Origin: DASPRG01 sp963796125
Lineage (GTDB): Bacteria; Nitrospirota; Thermodesulfovibrionia; Thermodesulfovibrionales; SM23-35
Assembly: GCA_963796125.1 (NCBI GenBank)
Contig: CAWCKM010000010.1
Span: forward strand, 1 to 16,479
Direction of reading: 5' to 3'
DNA: 16,479 nt
Shown here: positions 1-8,016 of the stretch, one piece after another
How positions within the stretch are numbered: position 1 is the stretch's first letter
Layout: the number at the start of each line of letters is the position of its first letter
The notes under the pieces: model-generated
What the model was told of the DNA's origin: nothing
What the model saw: only the letters and a program-made list of their open reading frames with translations
The model's database searches: none
Program-made: the position numbers and the translations under genes

Positions 1-180
1 TGCTATTTTCTCTATTAATTCATATACGCCTTTCATAAGAGGTGAATTACCAATAAGCCCTTTGAAGTTGTGCTTTTTCCTCGTTTGTTTTTGGGGGAAT
101 ATATTTTCTGCATCCGATCCCACGTCTATGCCGGGAAATCCAGGATGTCTTGATGTGATCTCTTCTGTTATGTTCTCCAT
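1..180 (-). CDS. Sigma-54-dependent activator, N-terminal fragment, cut by the window edge
   Basis: An open frame of 60 codons runs from an ATG at 180 to the left edge. Residues 1-38 are hydrophilic and unrecognised. From residue 41 it reads GLIGNSPLMKGVYELIEKIA, the classic entry into the AAA+ domain of sigma-54 enhancer-binding proteins, just before the Walker A region, which lies outside the window. The reading frame stays open upstream of the ATG as far as a TAA at about 221-223, so a non-ATG start slightly upstream is possible. No good ribosome binding site is visible before the ATG. It has no room for a full receiver domain. It lies about 90 bases after the XRE gene on the same strand, so the two may be co-transcribed. 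The family is fairly secure from the motif; the start and the sensory input are not. Confidence 0.6.
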   Translation of the reverse strand, partial: MENITEEITSRHPGFPGIDVGSDAENIFPQKQTRKKHNFKGLIGNSPLMKGVYELIEKIA

Positions 181-270
181 GTTGTCTTTATATGCCCGGA
201 TAAAATTTTTCAGTATCTCTTAGAGAAAAAAAGTATTCTCAATGGGGCAACATGTTTGGGCATTGAATCA

Positions 271-489
271 CTATGTGTGCGATGTGCTATTGTCTGGAAA
301 AACCTCTTCAAATTTCCTCTCCAGCGCCTTTGCAACCTTTAGTTTGGAATTTCTACTTGTCGGAGTACCCCTCTCCATCTTTGAAATAGTTTGAGGGACT
401 AACTCTGCCCGTCTCGCAAGTTCTGCAATACTCCATGCATTGAATTCCCTGAACTCCCTTACCCTGTTTTTTACAAGTTTCAATCTCAT
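271..489 (-). CDS. XRE-family helix-turn-helix DNA-binding protein
   Basis: A 72-residue protein, almost entirely one Cro/C1-type helix-turn-helix domain (about residues 8-62). The sequence WSIAELARRAELVPQTISKM followed by ERGT is the usual HTH_3 pattern, with the recognition helix at VPQTISKMERG. It should act as a small cytoplasmic, dimeric DNA-binding regulator, and no second sensing or catalytic domain is present. Such stand-alone XRE proteins are often autoregulators or antitoxins, but no toxin gene is seen beside it. The upstream side holds AT-rich palindromes that could be its own operator. It lies downstream of the PiT gene across a 178-base gap and upstream of a sigma-54 activator. 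The family is clear; the target genes are unknown. Confidence 0.85.
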   Translation of the reverse strand: MRLKLVKNRVREFREFNAWSIAELARRAELVPQTISKMERGTPTSRNSKLKVAKALERKFEEVFPDNSTSHT

Positions 490-667
490 TAAGTACTATT
501 AGCCTCTATAATTGACTGGTGATTAAATATCATTAAAATTATAAAATGTCAAGGAAAAATTTTAACAATTACATTATATTAATTAATATTAATTAATATT
601 TAATGTTAATGAGATTCTTTGTTAAAAAATGGGCCGAGGAAATCATGCAGGTTTTAAGCGTGCGGAT
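490..667. promoter_or_regulatory. AT-rich spacer with palindromes between XRE and PiT genes
   Basis: This spacer is very AT-rich and has no convincing gene. It contains a perfect 24-base palindrome at 576-599 made of ATTAAT units. It is also flanked by an 11-base inverted pair: AATCTCATTAA at 482-492 (covering the XRE start codon) and TTAATGAGATT at 606-616. The layout suggests promoter and operator DNA for the minus-strand XRE gene. Cruciform-forming DNA or a transcript end for the PiT operon is also possible. A plus-strand ORF starts near 603-609, but it continues as the antisense of PiT and is not supported. Confidence 0.4.
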
Positions 668-1611
668 TTATGACCAAAGTCTAACTATTTTCATAACTAT
701 GAAGCAGATGAAAAAGGCTATAGATGGGGCCAGAACCCAGTTAAGCATCATTTTTTTTATTAGACCGATCCTTACCGTTTTCATTCCTTTTACCATTCCC
801 ACTCCACTAATGCCGCCGATAATACAATATGTTGTTGAAATGGGCATTCCCAAGAAAGGTGAAAAGTAATACACAACTTCCTGCACCAAGCTGGGCAGCA
901 AATCCAGAATAAGGGTCCAAAGCAGTTATTCCCTTGCCAACAGTTTCGATCACCCGGTTGCTTAAAAGGACTGCTCCGAGAAAGACAAAAAAGGCACCCA
1001 GGAAAAACGATGGCATCTTACTTATCATTCCTGAATAAATGACAGGACCCAAAACTGTTGCGAGTTCATTTGCGCCAGTATTATAGGCGATCAGAATTCC
1101 ACTTATGAGCAGAAGTGCTCTCAGAATTCTTTCAATGCTGGAACAAAGATAATTTTGAAAGGGTTTTTTCCATTGTTTTGTATATTATGAACGCAAAGAA
1201 AAAGGCAGTGAGAGGAGATATGATCCAGGAGAAAACAATTTTTAAAAGGGATACAACATTGACATCAATCCCGGATGCAACTCCGGAACCTGTCAATCCC
1301 CCGATAATTACCTGATGTGTTGAAAGGGGTAATTTTTTCCAGTTAGATAAAATAATGAAAAGGGCAGAGATTGATAAAGATATGCTCAGCATGGAAGGAT
1401 TTACTTCCAAAAGATCCTTTCCAACCGTCTTCATTACCTTCTGGCCTTGCAGTACTATCCCAATCAAAACAAAGCATCCAAATAAAAGAACCGCCTTTTT
1501 TAACTTTATTATTCCTGCACCTATGCATATTCCGAGGGCATTTGATGTATCGTTTGAACCTATACCGAAGGCTATTAAGATGCAGGCTGCAAAGGGAATT
1601 AATTCTGCCAT
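668..1611 (-). CDS. PiT-family inorganic phosphate permease, two frameshifts
   Basis: Predicted inner-membrane, cation-coupled phosphate transporter of the PiT/PHO-4 family. The N-terminal half (from ATG 1611) has the signature GSNDTSNALG and several hydrophobic helices. Its frame ends at a stop near 1132. The sequence resumes one frame over with an IERILRALLLISG-like helix and then NTGANELATVLGP, the second inverted-repeat copy of the PiT signature. It breaks again near 845-862 and resumes as FLGMPISTTYCIIGG, matching the conserved P(V/I)STTH region, and runs to the TAA at 668. Repaired length is about 313 residues, within range for short bacterial PiT proteins. It follows the DUF47 gene by 32 bases, the standard pit-accessory pairing. 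Family assignment is strong; whether the breaks are real is open. Confidence 0.85.
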
Positions 1612-1623
1612 GTAATGAAATAA

Positions 1624-1641
1624 TCATAGAAAGTCATAGAA
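1624..1641. repeat. Short direct repeat between DUF47 and PiT genes
   Basis: TCATAGAA occurs at 1624-1631 and again at 1634-1641, a period of 10 bases, in the 32-base gap between the two genes. The spacing of one helical turn could suit a regulator, but it is not the 11-base period of a Pho box, and the unit is short and AT-rich. No function is claimed. Confidence 0.35.
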
Positions 1642-1643
1642 TG

Positions 1644-2277
1644 TTATCTTAAACTTATATTTATTATATAAAGATAATCACTGGCATCTTCAATGACATC
1701 ACTTACATGTGTAAGATAAGATATGAAGTCTGAGAGTATCTTACCTTCCCAGAAGTTTTTTACCTCTTTTCTCCTCAGCTTTTCAATCAAATCAAATTTT
1801 ATTTCATCAATCTTGTTTTCATAGATCCTGATGGCCAGGTTTTTCTCTCTTAAATCTTCCTTGCTGAACAGTGTTTCAAAGGCAATTAAGAGCATCTCAC
1901 ACATCTTTAGGTTTATGTCAGCAATCTTGATGCAATCTTCCTCTATCTCTTTATCCAATTTTGAGTCTAAATATTCAAATTCAAGGGCAGCGTCTTCCAG
2001 CACATCAAAGGCCTCGTCAACGATTTCAACAAACCTGCATATATTCGGGCGGAGAAAGGGAAGAAAAGCTCCTTCGTAGATTGGTTGAAATTATTTCTCT
2101 CCTTATGCTATCCCCTTCTCTCTCAAGATCGGAAACACAAAGCATGAGATCCTTGTTCTGCTCTTCAACAGCCTTCTTAAAACAATCTGATGCAGAACAG
2201 AGGGTTTTTATGTGCTTCTTTATGTTTTCTATTACCTTTTGTTCTGTTTTTCCACCGGAAAAAACTTTTTCAAGCAA
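1644..2277 (-). CDS. DUF47 (PhoU-like) phosphate transport accessory protein, one frameshift
   Basis: An all-helical cytoplasmic protein of the DUF47/PhoU-like family, normally encoded beside PiT permeases and thought to regulate them. The first frame gives MLEKVFSGGKTEQKVIE and REGDSIRREII, typical of the N-terminal half. Around 2077 the frame breaks. The next frame gives YEGAFLPFLRPNICRFVEIV and then DEAFDVLEDAA, which is exactly what the family has at this place, and continues to the TAA at 1644. Repaired length is about 210 residues, normal for DUF47. The start is a TTG at 2277 with GGAGG five bases upstream, inside the end of the CBS gene (8-base overlap), so translation is probably coupled. 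PiT follows at once. Confidence 0.87.
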
Positions 2278-2674
2278 TATGACCTCCTCTTGCTCTTTCT
2301 ATCAAGGAAGCAGCCATAATATCCAATAAAGAAGCAACTCCGATGATTTCCTTCCCCTCGGATACAAAAACCCTTGCAATATTGAACTTATTCATTAAAC
2401 TGATAACGTGATCGATATCCATATCTTTATCAATGCTGATAACGGGCTTTGAGGCAATTTCTTCAACCCTTATTTTATTCGGGTCGAGATTCTTACCGAT
2501 GACTTTAAAAACAATGTCTCGCATAGTGACAATTCCGTAAACATCTTTTTCATCTTTTGGTTTTACCAGTATCGACCTGATCCTTCTGTCAACCATTTTT
2601 TCTATAGCATCATATACAGGGGCATTAGCCTCTACCGATTCTAATTTTTTGACCATTATCTCATCTATTTTCAT
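2270..2674 (-). CDS. Two-CBS-domain protein
   Basis: A 134-residue protein formed by a pair of CBS domains (about residues 5-60 and 68-125), a Bateman module that usually binds adenine nucleotides and reports energy state. Visible landmarks are the paired VTMRDIV and VASLLDIM ends, and the sequences RRIRSILVKP and NIARVFVSEG before each core strand. No enzymatic or membrane domain is attached. The ATG at 2674 is chosen because GGAGG lies six bases upstream; a TTG further upstream would put the ribosome site inside the gene. The stop codon overlaps the DUF47 start, so CBS, DUF47 and PiT look like one operon in which the CBS protein may tune phosphate uptake. That role is inferred from position. 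Confidence 0.87.
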   Translation of the reverse strand: MKIDEIMVKKLESVEANAPVYDAIEKMVDRRIRSILVKPKDEKDVYGIVTMRDIVFKVIGKNLDPNKIRVEEIASKPVISIDKDMDIDHVISLMNKFNIARVFVSEGKEIIGVASLLDIMAASLIERARGGHIA

Positions 2675-2741
2675 TATTTGCCTCCTTTTCAATTTGTAGT
2701 AGTTTAGCAGAAATAAATCGAAATAGGGTACGTCTTGATGG

Positions 2742-2753
2742 GCACAAAATTTT
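2742..2753. repeat. 12-base palindrome upstream of the CBS-DUF47-PiT genes
   Basis: ACAAAATTTTGT is a perfect palindrome in the 141-base gap between the sigma-54 activator stop and the CBS start. It could be an operator for the CBS-DUF47-PiT operon. No convincing -24/-12 sigma-54 promoter was found on the minus strand of this gap, so the regulator is unknown. Confidence 0.3.
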
Positions 2754-2815
2754 GTAAGGTCCTATTGAGCTCGCGAAAGATATATTGCTTTTGGTAAGGT
2801 TTGTTCCTGGGTAAG

Positions 2816-4118
2816 TTATGTAAGAGAATATTTTTCGATCTTCCTCAGGAGAGCCCTCCTGCTTATCCCCATTATCTTTGATGCCCTGCTCCTGTTACCA
2901 TTACATTGTCTGAGCACCTGTTCAATGTGTTTCTTAACAACTTCATCGAGAAGCATAATGTCAGCAACTTGCTTAGCGGGAATCTCTCTTAAATGTATCG
3001 GAAGATCCTCTAATCGTATAAAAGTTTCCGTGGTCATAACAGCTGCCTGTTCAAGGATATTTTCAAGCTCCCTCACATTGCCATGCCACTCATAGGTAAG
3101 GAGTGCAGCCTGGGCAGGCCTCGATATGCCAAAAACCTTTTTCCCTGTTCTCTCGTTAAACCGTTCAAGGAAAAAGCGGCAAAGCAGAGGTATTTCATCC
3201 TTTCTATCACGAAGAGGAGGCATATGGATTGTCAGGGGTGTGAGTCTGTAATAGAGATCTTCCCTGAACTTTCCACTTTTCACTTCATGAGCCAAATCCT
3301 TATTTGTTGCTGCTATTACCCTGCAGTGAGCCTTTAAAGAGCTTATTGCTTCCGACCCTTCTGAACTCGCCACTCTGCAGCACCCTGAGGAGGCGTGGCT
3401 GCATAGAAAGAGGAAGCTCTCCTATCTCATCGAGAAATATCGCACCTTCTTCTGCAGCCTCAAAAAGACCTATCTTGTCTGTTATGGCGCCTGTAAAAGA
3501 CCCCTTTGCGTGTCCGAAGAGTTCTGACTCTACAAGGGATTCAACAAGTCCTGCGCAATTGCAGACAATAAAGGGTTTTGTTGCAGCAGGGCTTAATAAG
3601 TGGAGGGCTTTGCCAATAACTTCCTTACCTGTTCCGGTCTCTCCCATGATAGTAATGGTCTTGAAATAAGGAGCTATACGCCTAATTAAGGTAAATATGT
3701 CGAGCATCTTGGGGTTTTTCCCGATGAGCCCTGGAAGAAAGGTATATTTTGCACTGAGTAGTTTTTCTAACTCTGCACTTTCTTTTCTTACCTGAAATAA
3801 ATCATTGATGGTATCAATAGTCTCTTTTAGTCTCTCAAATTCAATCGGAGGCGAAAAAAATGCGGAGGCTCCGATTTTAATTGCTTCAATTGCATCGACA
3901 TCGCTGTCACTAAAGAAAATCACCTCTGCACGTGGATCTAACGTTTTAATAGATTGCAGAATTTCCTTCTCCCCTTCATATAAGATAAGTTCATAATTAT
4001 TTTTTACTATTGCATCGGGCAGGGATTCATCCTTGTGAAGTGTATCAACGTTATGCCCTTTTAGTAAAGAAATGGTAGCTTCATTTGGATTTTTCAGGGC
4101 GAGAAGAATTTTAAGCAT
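2816..4118 (-). CDS. Sigma-54-dependent Fis-family activator with degenerate receiver, one frameshift
   Basis: An NtrC-like activator that remodels sigma-54 RNA polymerase. Domains: receiver-like 1-105; AAA+ from about 130 with Walker A GETGTGKE (159-166), GSFTGA loop (206-211, a variant of GAFTGA) and Walker B GAIFLDE (225-231); and a C-terminal Fis-type helix-turn-helix (NRSRASKIMGISRRALLRKI). The receiver lacks the N-terminal acidic pair (LKN instead of DDD), the phospho-acceptor aligns with Glu48 in ELILYEGE, and the usual Lys-Pro is Ser-Pro, so it is probably not phosphorylated. The frame breaks near 3345 between EFRRVGSNK and SLKAHCRVIAAT. The ATG at 4118 is chosen for the GGAGG eight bases upstream; an earlier start overlapping the kinase stop is possible. 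It follows the kinase on the same strand. Confidence 0.88.
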
Positions 4119-4195
4119 GAGACCGTCCTCCTTTGACTCTGAATTTTGTAAACTGGTGATACGAATGCTATGAATAGAGCAGGTCTGAATCACCA

Positions 4196-6133
4196 TCAAT
4201 TTTCAAGATTCCTTTCTTCCGGTGGTATTCTGTCATGTGTTTCAGTGACACTTCTTATCAGGCTTTCAATTTTGCCTACTATTCCTTCAACAAGATGCCC
4301 GAAAGGAATATCATCTTTTTTCGAAGGGATCCCGATCATGGTAAAGGATACCGCATAGTCGAGAGAAGCGTTCTGAAGGTTCTTGCAGAGTGCAAGCTGG
4401 CCCCGAATTCGCCGAACAAGGATCTCTGTTCCAGTCTGGTCTGCACATGCTACCACGAAGAAAATATCCCCTGATTTCCTTTGAGCCATCCGCGGCAAAA
4501 GAACATCCATATCAGGAAGTACACAACGCGTAAGCACATTCTGAACTTCACGGAACACGATTTCATCGCTATCAGTGTTTCGGAGTGTTGCTTGTATAGG
4601 TGAAGATAGCTGAACAGTAATGAGCGCTACGGAGCCTTTCAGCAGGTTTTCCGGAGTGAGAATAGGGGTGATTAACCTTGCCAGTGAAAAAGTCGGCAGA
4701 GTGAAGAAAAAGGTACTTCCAATGACCTTGTTGGCTCTCTACCCATATTCTTCCACCATGACGCGAAACCAGTTCTCTGCAGATATGGAGGCCAAGACCA
4801 AGACCTTTACGACTACGGGAGATTGTTTGTTCTGTCTGGTACAGACGGTCGAAAATCTTTTCGTGATCCTCAATACTTATTCCACACCCCGTATCTGCTA
4901 CCGAGATGCACAGAAAGTTAGGATCCTGCTCTGATATCCTGGCACGAACGGTGATCGCACCATTTTCAGGCGTGAATTTAATCCCGTTATCAATGAGATT
5001 GAAGAGAACCTGTTTGATGCGGACAGGATCAGCATAGACAAAAGGAAGATCATGCTGAAGGTCAGCGGTCAGGACTATACCCTTTGCAGCGGCGCTCTTC
5101 TTGAGGGTGCTGCAGGTTTCATCAACAACCTTGGCAATGGAAAAGCACTGAGGTTCAATAGTGAGTTTCCCGGTTTCAGCACGGGTAATTTCAAGCAGGT
5201 CACTGATCATGGTTTGGAGCTGATAGACATTTTTGAGAGCTATTTCCATGTATTCACGTTGCTCGGGATTTAGGTCACCGGCCAATCCATCAAGCAATAT
5301 GGTGATAAACTGATGAATAGCGGTAAGAGGGGAACGGAGTTCGTGAGAGACATGGGAGAGGAATTCATCCTTCAAACTGAGTTGTTGCTGTCTGGTTTGT
5401 TCCAGTTCTGTGAGTATCCGCTTATGTTCTGTGACATCACGCAGCGATGCAAGATATGCATTTTCCCCTTCCCATGTAGTTTCCACTACATTCATTTCTA
5501 ATGTTCTGATTTCCCCTCCGTTTCGGAGAAAATCCAGTTCTGTAATTTCACCTGCTCTACAGGAAAACCAAATGGGTGACCGAGGAGTTTCTTGGCATTA
5601 CGTCCGAAGAGGGTTTCCGCAGCGGGATTCACAAAACGCACAATACCATCATGGCTTACAACGAGAATGCCATCAGCATTCTTCTCTATGATGTTTCGGA
5701 GGTTCGCTTCACTGGCTGACAGCAACTCTTCAGCCCGCTTTCGGGCTACTTTTTCATCAGCTTCCCGGAGTGCTCGCAGTACCGCATGGGGGAGCCTCGA
5801 TAAATGATCTTTAAGAACATAATCAGTAGCGCCACTTTTAAGAATTTCAACTGCGCGCTCTTCACCAAGTGCTCCCGTAATCAAGATGAAAGGGACATCA
5901 GGGGCCTCTTTTGTTAGAATGGATAATGCCTCTGACCCATTAAAGGCGGGAAGATGGTAATCCGACAGGATAAGGTCTGGCTTAAAATCATGGAGCTCTT
6001 TGACAAAATCTTCTGACGTTTCTATCCTCTTTGAAATAAAAGAAATCTTCGCCTTTCGCAGGTCGCGTTCAATCAGTTCAGCATCTGTCGCAGTGTCCTC
6101 GATCATCAAGAAGCGAAGTTCTTTTTCCATCAT
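4196..6133 (-). CDS. REC-PAS hybrid histidine kinase with degenerate GGDEF-like tail, two frameshifts
   Basis: Predicted soluble signalling kinase of about 645 residues after repair. The N-terminal receiver has acidic residues at 12-13, phospho-acceptor Asp58 (LILSDYHLP), Thr86 and Lys108. A PAS domain follows (about 135-255; FVNPAAETLFG). Its frame breaks near 5555 and resumes as GEITELDFLRNGGEIRTLEM. The kinase core has the H box SHVSHELRSPLTA, the N box NLIDNGIKFT, and G boxes DTGCGI and GLGLGL. A second break near 4722 leads to GSTFFFTLPTFSLARL and then about 130 more residues containing RKSGDIFFVVACADQTGTEI, which resembles a GGDEF fold without the catalytic motif. No membrane segment is seen. 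The start ATGATG overlaps the stop of the receiver gene upstream. Probable partners are the neighbouring double receiver and sigma-54 protein. Confidence 0.88.
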
Positions 6134-6927
6134 TCTGTGTCTTCCAAGGCTTTTCGAATCGTGCCCAGGAGTTCATCATTTTCAACCGGCTTCTGGAGAA
6201 AAGCTATGGCGCCTGCTTTTAGTGCCCGCTCCTTGTTGGTCTGTGCATCTTTGGCGGTAAGAATGATGACAGGAATATGAATATTCATTTGAGGTGAATT
6301 TAATCGGTCCAGCACCAAAAAGCCGTCACCACCCGGCAACCCGATATCCAGTATAATGAGGTCCGGATGTTCACGTTGGGCTTTGCTAATGGACGAAGGA
6401 GCATCAGCAGCGAGGATTACATGATAGCCGGCTGCCTTCAGTCGGATATTCAGTCCAAGCAGAAGGTCTTTATCATCGTCAACGATCAAAATTTTCTTGA
6501 CGGGGTTTTCAGTCTTAACTATACCTAAAAGTTCCTTCTCCTTGACGGACTCAGGAGACTCTTCAAGGATTTTCTGTATGGTGCCCAAGAGGTCATCATT
6601 ATCAGCCGGCTTTTGGAAAAAAGCTATTGCGCCTGCTTTCAGCGATTGTTCTTTGTTAATTTGTGGATTCCGGGCTGTTAAAATGATAACGGGGATACCT
6701 GCAACTGGTGTAAGGGACTTCAGTCAGTCCAGTACTAAAAAGCCGTTACCACCCGGTAACCCGATGTCCAGTATAATAAGGTCCGGATTTTCACGCATTG
6801 CTTTGCTAACGGCTGAAGGAGCATCAGCAGCGAGGATTACATGATAGCCGGCGGCCTTCAGTCGGATATTAAGTCCAAGGATCAAATCTTTATCATCATC
6901 AACGATCAAGATTTTCTTGCTACCCAT
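6130..6927 (-). CDS. Tandem double receiver-domain response regulator, interrupted by an in-frame TGA
   Basis: Two CheY-like receivers in one frame, about 265 residues, with no output domain. Each has KKILIVDDDKD, the phospho-acceptor context DLIILDIGLPGG, an ILTA threonine motif and a QKP lysine motif. The copies repeat at a 420-base (140-codon) period and are nearly identical at the DNA level, with a 38-base exact match (6395-6432 and 6815-6852), so this is a fairly recent in-frame duplication. At 6724-6726 the first copy has TGA where the second has CGA (Arg, in FLVLDRL). The frame is otherwise open, with good homology on both sides. As written, the first product would stop at 67 residues; a TTG at 6588 could restart the second copy. 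The stop overlaps the kinase start, so it leads that operon and may relay phosphate to or from the kinase. Confidence 0.85.
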
Positions 6928-7214
6928 CAGTATTCTATTCCTTTTTTCGTAATACCTATTTTACAATTCCATGATTTTGTTTGCAGTCTTTCTCTGTTCT
7001 TCACTGGTTGCCTTCAGGTAATTGGAATAGTATTTCTATACATAATCAATCAGTTCCATCTCCGGATGCCGGTCTTCATATAGTCACTATACATAAGTGC
7101 ATGTGTTATAATCACGCAATATTTTACGGGAAAAATATTTCAATTTGAAGAGCGTTTAAGGACAGTTGGATAAATAAGGCATAAGATTTACAAATCAGGC
7201 TATAGACAGAGGCT
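6928..7214. other. Divergent intergenic region
   Basis: About 290 bases lie between the minus-strand receiver gene and the plus-strand GGDEF gene and should hold promoters for both. On the plus strand, TGTTATAAT at 7104-7112 is an extended -10 match without a good -35. On the minus strand, 6961 to about 7081 can be read as a protein-like stretch (HPEMELIDYV, stop at 7036-7038, then KYYSNYLKATSEEQRK and a TAA at 6961-6963). It could be a decayed gene tail of unknown family or chance. Nothing else stands out. Confidence 0.35.
7104..7112 (+). promoter_or_regulatory. Possible extended -10 promoter element for the GGDEF gene
   Basis: TGTTATAAT contains a perfect TATAAT preceded by the TGn extension, about 100 bases before the GGDEF start. 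The expected -35 position shows only a poor match. A sequence-only guess. Confidence 0.28.
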
Positions 7215-7964
7215 ATGAAATCTAAACTCGCCGTTGCCGTTATTCTTTGTGGATGGTGTCTTTTTATTGCGTGGCTGGTGTTCGATTATATCGAATATGG
7301 AAATCAGATGTTCATCCATATTTTCCAGCAACCTTTTCGGGTTGAAGAAAGCATTTTTCATATCCTTATTGTTCTTGTGCCCTTTGTCTACACAGTCCTT
7401 GGTTATCTGGTAAATGAACGGTTAGCGCTACTTGCACGGTTTGAGGAGTCAGAAAAATATCGCACCCATGCCCTTGTAGATGAACTTACGAGCCTTTTAA
7501 ACCTTAAGGGATTCTCCTTCCTGGCAGAACAGCAGTTAAAAATAACTAACCGAGGTAGTAAAGGAATGTTGCTCATGTATTTAGATATTGACAGACTAAG
7601 ACAATTAAACGATACCTTTGGACAAAGCGCCGGCGATATGGCATTAATTGATGTCGCAAATATCATAAAGATGACTTTTAGAAAGTCGGATATCCTTTCA
7701 CGCATAGGCGGGGATGAGTTTGTTATTCTTGCATTAGAGACTTCCTGGGCTGTTTCAGAGATTCTTGCTCTTCGGGTGCAAGAAAACCTTCAAAAGCACA
7801 ATGCAAAAGCAGGCCGTCCTTACAGGATATCTCTCAGTATGGGTTTTGCTTATTATAGCCCTGAAAGTCCTTGTTCACTCGAGGAACTTATTGAAAAGGC
7901 CGGGAAATATATGCATGAGGGGCAGGAGGGAAAGCAAATTAAAGACATACTGGGCATTGATTAG
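7215..7964 (+). CDS. Membrane-anchored GGDEF diguanylate cyclase
   Basis: Predicted to make cyclic di-GMP from two GTP at the inner membrane. Of 249 residues, two hydrophobic helices lie at about 5-25 and 46-66, with a short loop between them and no recognised sensor domain. A linker helix leads into the GGDEF domain (from about 85): DELTSLLN at 89-96, metal-binding Asp near 124 (YLDIDRL) and an intact GGDEF signature at 165-169. An RxxD inhibitory site (RKSD, 156-159) lies five residues before the signature, so product feedback is likely. The far C-terminus (GKYMHEGQEGK) departs a little from the usual A(D)xAMYxAK pattern. There is no EAL domain. AGAGG lies just before the ATG. It is divergent from the two-component operon and followed by the Nudix gene about 50 bases downstream. 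Confidence 0.9.
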   Translation: MKSKLAVAVILCGWCLFIAWLVFDYIEYGNQMFIHIFQQPFRVEESIFHILIVLVPFVYTVLGYLVNERLALLARFEESEKYRTHALVDELTSLLNLKGFSFLAEQQLKITNRGSKGMLLMYLDIDRLRQLNDTFGQSAGDMALIDVANIIKMTFRKSDILSRIGGDEFVILALETSWAVSEILALRVQENLQKHNAKAGRPYRISLSMGFAYYSPESPCSLEELIEKAGKYMHEGQEGKQIKDILGID

Positions 7965-8016
7965 AGCAAGATTCCTCTATAATGACCATGGCTTTATTCA
8001 TACATCAGACAGTGCA

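Noticed and set aside
603..869. Plus-strand open frame of 88 codons starting near the mirrored TTAATGAGATT element
   Set aside because: From 668 on it is the antisense of the PiT gene, and the first 20 residues alone show no recognisable family.
1624..1641. Pho box before PiT
   Set aside because: The repeat period is 10 rather than 11 bases and the unit does not resemble the Pho box consensus.
1343..1652. Open frames on both strands over the N-terminal part of PiT
   Set aside because: They are shadows of the PiT reading frame, which has clear transporter motifs.
2736..2755. Possible sigma-54 promoter (TGGGCACAAAATTTTGT) on the plus strand
   Set aside because: It points away from the minus-strand operon, has no plus-strand gene to serve, and lacks the -12 GC.
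4119..4199. Earlier TTG/ATG start for the sigma-54 activator, overlapping the kinase stop
   Set aside because: A GGAGG ribosome site at the right distance and the start of the receiver fold both favour the ATG at 4118, though coupling cannot be excluded.
5052..5273. Plus-strand open frames across the histidine kinase
   Set aside because: Antisense shadows; the minus-strand frame carries H, N and G boxes.
7765..8016. Longer N-terminus for the Nudix protein
   Set aside because: It would overlap the GGDEF coding region in another frame; Nudix homology starts only at the ATG at 8017.
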